A DNA stretch of 64,000 bases from Epiperipatus broadwayi. Its lineage: Eukaryota > Onychophora > Udeonychophora > Euonychophora > Peripatidae. The stretch spans positions 1,814,501 through 1,878,500 of the forward strand of contig JAQFVV010012419.1 of assembly GCA_028023455.1 (NCBI GenBank), given 5' to 3'. Positions 60,760 to 64,000 of this stretch are shown here, piece after piece; within the stretch, counting starts at the first letter, position 1; each line of letters starts with the position of its first letter. The notes under the pieces are model-generated. The model was given only the letters and a program-made list of their open reading frames with translations. It ran no database searches and was not told the origin of the DNA. The position numbers and the translations under genes were made by a program.

Positions 60760-61464
60760 CTAACAGCCAATCAAATCATAAATACAAGACAGAGAATTTA
60801 ACAAGAATAGGGCAGTCCACCCTATTTTTTACTTGTCTTTCTATATTTCCAAGCCAGTCTAAAATACTTAGATCTGAAAGCATGAATATTAAATATCTTC
60901 ACCCTTAACCCACTGAGTTTAAATTACAAACATACAGCATGAAATCCTACGATTTACTAGCAGTAGTTTTTAGATGTTATAACATGCAGTAATATATGTA
61001 AATAATATTTATTTTTATAAAGCACAAACAGTATTGAAATTAAATTGAGAGACTGCAAAACCTCTTGCACTCATTACTATCTAACAGCCAATCAGATCGT
61101 AAATACAAGACAGAGAATTTATAAAAATAAATATTATTTACATACGTTTCTGCATGTTATAACATCTAAAATCTACTGCATAGTAAATCATAGGATTTCA
61201 TGCTGTATGTTTGTAATTTAAATTCAGTGAGTTAAGTGTGAAGATATTTAATATTCATGCTTTAAGATCTAAGTACTTTAGACTGGCTTGGATCTATAGA
61301 AAGACAAGTAAAGAATAGGGTGAACTGCCCTATTCTTGTTAAATTCTCTGCCTTGTATTTATGATCTGATTGGCTGTTAGATAGTAATGAGCGCAAGAGG
61401 TTTTGCAGTCTCTCAATTTAATTTCAATACTGTTTGCGCTTTATAAAAATAAATATTATTTACA
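60760..61464. mobile_element. Inverted tandem repeat (321-bp unit) with 12-bp target-site duplication
   Basis: The direct repeat TAAGAAAATGAT at 60748-60759 and 61465-61476 flanks the insert exactly. Inside, the left part is one 321-bp unit plus the start of a second (CCAATC at 60767 and 61088), and the right part, from about 61118, is one unit in opposite orientation. They join at a short AT microhomology. I find no hammerhead core or ORF in the unit. The layout equals that of the H1 and H2 inverted arrays. Confidence 0.8.
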
Positions 61465-61479
61465 TAAGAAAATGATGTA

Positions 61480-63210
61480 AAGATAGAAGATGGAAATATT
61501 CTTTAAATTGTTGTCATATGATATATTAGAAAACACCTCCATTACCTACAATAACAATTGCATAAGTTAATCTCAAAATATTATATGACCATTACTATTT
61601 TGTAAGTTATTTGACCACAACTGCAGACATTATAACAATAGAAGCAAATAATCAAGACAAGAATTTCATATCATATTGATTTTGTGATTTTCATTTATAA
61701 TATACTTCATAAAGCTTTCAATGCTGGTATAAAACTGTATCACGTGTTTAACTAATGGACTTTTATAAAATTATTGAAAGATTTAAAAATAATTATCATA
61801 TAAATGGAAATAAAAAAAATAACATTATTGGATTGTATTATTTGCAGCATGATTCTTTCATTGGATTTACTGTTATATCTGACATATAATCTATATTGAA
61901 CTTGAACAGAAATTAAATGATTTAATTTTTCTGTCTGTTAACGAATTAGACTTTATAATACTAAACATTACTGAATAATTATATGCTTTAGATTAGCCTA
62001 TTAGTTTATAATAAATAAAATGTCAGAAGGCATTATACATTGCTACTATATAAAAATAAATGATAGTATATGAATATACTGTAGATAATATGTAATAAAA
62101 TAAATTTTACAAATAATCAACTATTAAGTAATAAATTTTGATTTAAAACAATATTTCTTACTTTGCTAAGCCAGGCTTTCGATATGGTCAAAGCATGACT
62201 AAAATGAATATTAGCAACTCTAATAGCATATATTCATGCATATAAATTTTCATCAAACTAGTTTCTAATTATAATAGATTTATATATTTGCATGTGTCAA
62301 TTGATCTAGCAGCTGGCTATCTCATTAGATTCACTGACCAGTGTTTGTTAAGAGGAATGCCTTAAACTCTTATATTTACCCAGGAGTTCTTAGAGTAAAT
62401 TATGTGTTCTTTTTTTCTTTTTATTTATTATTTTCTAGACAAATAATCTGAGCATCAGCAGTTTTAAAAGAATTTTTCTCCAAATACTGAGCTCTAAGTG
62501 CTTTTGCATGAGCTCAATCAGTATGCTGAGTCTCTGGTTTAAGTTTGCAAGTGTTTCTCCATAGTATCTGATATTGCAAAAACTGAAAATCTAAGGCATA
62601 CACCAATTGGACTTTATCATCATCATTAATCTTATCTTTGGAATTATTATTTTCTAGTTAGAGATAAGGGGCATTATATATATTATACATATGTGTAATA
62701 ATCTTAAAACTCTTGTATTTACTGATTGCTGTGTTAAATCAAAATAGCCATTAACATTAGTAGACCTGAAGTATAGAGGAATAGCAAATTTATATAGAGA
62801 GCATTAATAAGGTTGCCATTCATTCTTAATCAGAATCATTCATTTTTAAAGTTACATATTATATAAGTTCCATATAATCTATGTGAATGACTGGTCTGTA
62901 GAGTTCTTCTGGGATATTTGAAAGAATTTTCAGTTATAAAACAAAATATGCTTAGTGTGGTATTGTTCAGTTAATTGTTTAGGATCTTTCATAACATTTG
63001 GTATATGTAACTCTTATAAAGTTATATATACATACATCTATTTTGCTCAGCGAATTTTATTAGATTTATTTAAATGTGTAGTCATATATATATATATATT
63101 GTATATTTTATATAAAATATATGGTTACAATATATATAATGAGAAAAAGTTAACTATAAATACTTTGATCTATTGATATAAATAGAAGCACAATGAATAA
63201 AATTAATCAT
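61480..63210. other. AT-rich sequence, nothing firmly recognised
   Basis: A degenerate PLE-tail-like string (CATATCGAAAGC on the minus strand near 62172) is flanked by TTGCTAA/TTAGCAA; too decayed to call. Otherwise nothing. Confidence 0.4.
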
Positions 63211-63214
63211 AATA

Positions 63215-63705
63215 TTTAAGTTTCATGGAGTGCTTTTGGTAGAGAAATAATTTATTATTAAAAAAATAACTATATGAATGAAAAAAAAATTATCATGTGT
63301 TTTACCAGTTATTACTTATGTACCTGAGATTTTCCAATTAACTGAAAAACAGGTTTCATATCACTCAATAAAGAATAGAGGGGTGTGTGTTAGAAGAAGC
63401 ATAGAAGATTGATAATGAAATATATGAGTAAGAAAAGAAATAGATATCACTAACATCACTGAAAAATTAAAAGACTAAAATGGAGCTGGGAAGAACATAT
63501 TGCTAGGAAAGATGGTAATAGATAGACTGTTGAAGTATTAAACTAGATTTCAAATGATTGTAAAAGTCCTAGAAGAAGACTACATCTGAGATTTATGAAT
63601 AAAAAAATGATGTATGTTAGTGTGATGTGAAGAAGAGAGACTAGATATCAGAAAAAATGGATTAAAAATGAAAAAACCTTCATCCTGAAGTGGACTGATA
63701 ATGTT
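63215..63705 (+). mobile_element. RTE LINE 3' fragment
   Basis: Aligns with the last about 500 bp of the RTE element, from TGGAGTGCTTTTGGTAGA (GWSAFGR) through AAAATGGAGCTGGGAAGAACATATTGC (WSWAGHIA region) to CCTTCATCCTGAAGTGGACTGATAATG. Numerous stops and deletions; a 5'-truncated old copy. Confidence 0.82.
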
Positions 63706-63709
63706 TAAA

Positions 63710-64000
63710 AATATATGTAAGTACACAAAAACAGTTTACATATAAACAATACCAACCATCTCAATTTGTTGTTGTCAAGGGAAACTTTTGTATTGTGATA
63801 AAGGTGAATATCATCCTTATATAAGACCTAATATATTTATATAGATATTAAAGACTGAAATTGAAATTTATAATTCAAAAAAGTTCAAATAAACTCATTA
63901 TAACCTGCTTTTAAAATCAGATTAACAAATAGTCAAATTTAACTTTTTTATTGCACTGAAGCCATATGTTACTTTGATAATAAAGCTAATAATATCTCAA
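63710..64000. other. AT-rich sequence, nothing recognised
   Basis: No gene or repeat recognised. Confidence 0.4.

Noticed and set aside
60760-61464. Hammerhead core in the 321-bp unit (CTGAGTT...GAAATCC)
   Set aside because: Positions 8 and 9 of the core are T instead of GA and no stem II forms.
62160-62210. ATATCGAAAGC with flanking TTGCTAA/TTAGCAA as a PLE hammerhead
   Set aside because: The CUGANGA box is not recognisable and no endonuclease relic is next to it.

Overview
This window is very A+T-rich eukaryotic, almost certainly invertebrate metazoan, DNA. I recognise no host gene, tRNA gene or intact rRNA gene. It is intergenic or intronic sequence built from decayed mobile elements and long low-complexity AT stretches. 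The element mix fits an invertebrate: an RTE-clade LINE with a (TGA)n tail, Penelope-like elements (PLEs) with GIY-YIG endonucleases, a short tRNA-derived SINE, a Ty3/gypsy pol relic and a non-autonomous long-LTR element. The species cannot be fixed from the sequence.

Layout. 668-1490: internally deleted RTE copy (-). 4250-5531: a hammerhead-bearing tandem repeat. 10921-17012: a 6.1-kb non-autonomous LTR element on the minus strand with 2.15-kb LTRs, a tRNA-type primer site and only a broken gag-like frame inside. 19606-21330: PLE endonuclease relic next to a tandem repeat with a near-ideal hammerhead ribozyme. 24800-25880, 27170-27270 and 32095-32610: other dispersed repeats and a SINE. 33440-35325: gypsy RNase H/integrase relic (-). 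38605-41486: nearly full-length RTE LINE, broken by one visible in-frame stop. 46030-47115: older RTE copy with a SINE inserted in it. 52409-54960: two adjacent inverted arrays of hammerhead-bearing monomers. 59110-60165: two PLE endonuclease fragments head to head, each followed by a hammerhead-like core. 60760-61464: an inverted tandem repeat flanked by a 12-bp target-site duplication. 63215-63705: RTE 3' fragment.

The most interesting signal is the set of self-cleaving-ribozyme-like motifs. At least five copies in two sequence types carry the hammerhead core CUGANGA-stem II-GAAA, a very short stem III, an NUH cleavage triplet and a stem I made of two helices separated by an internal loop. 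Copies differ in sequence but keep pairing through compensatory changes. They lie in tandem monomers of about 370-455 bp with no ORF, often as inverted pairs. This resembles the circular-RNA 'retrozyme' elements and the PLE-associated hammerheads known from animals. PLE relics in the same window show the same inverted layout and hammerhead-like 3' motifs, so a mobilising relation between PLEs and these monomers is a reasonable but unproven inference. All structures were folded by eye; no search, folding program or alignment was run.
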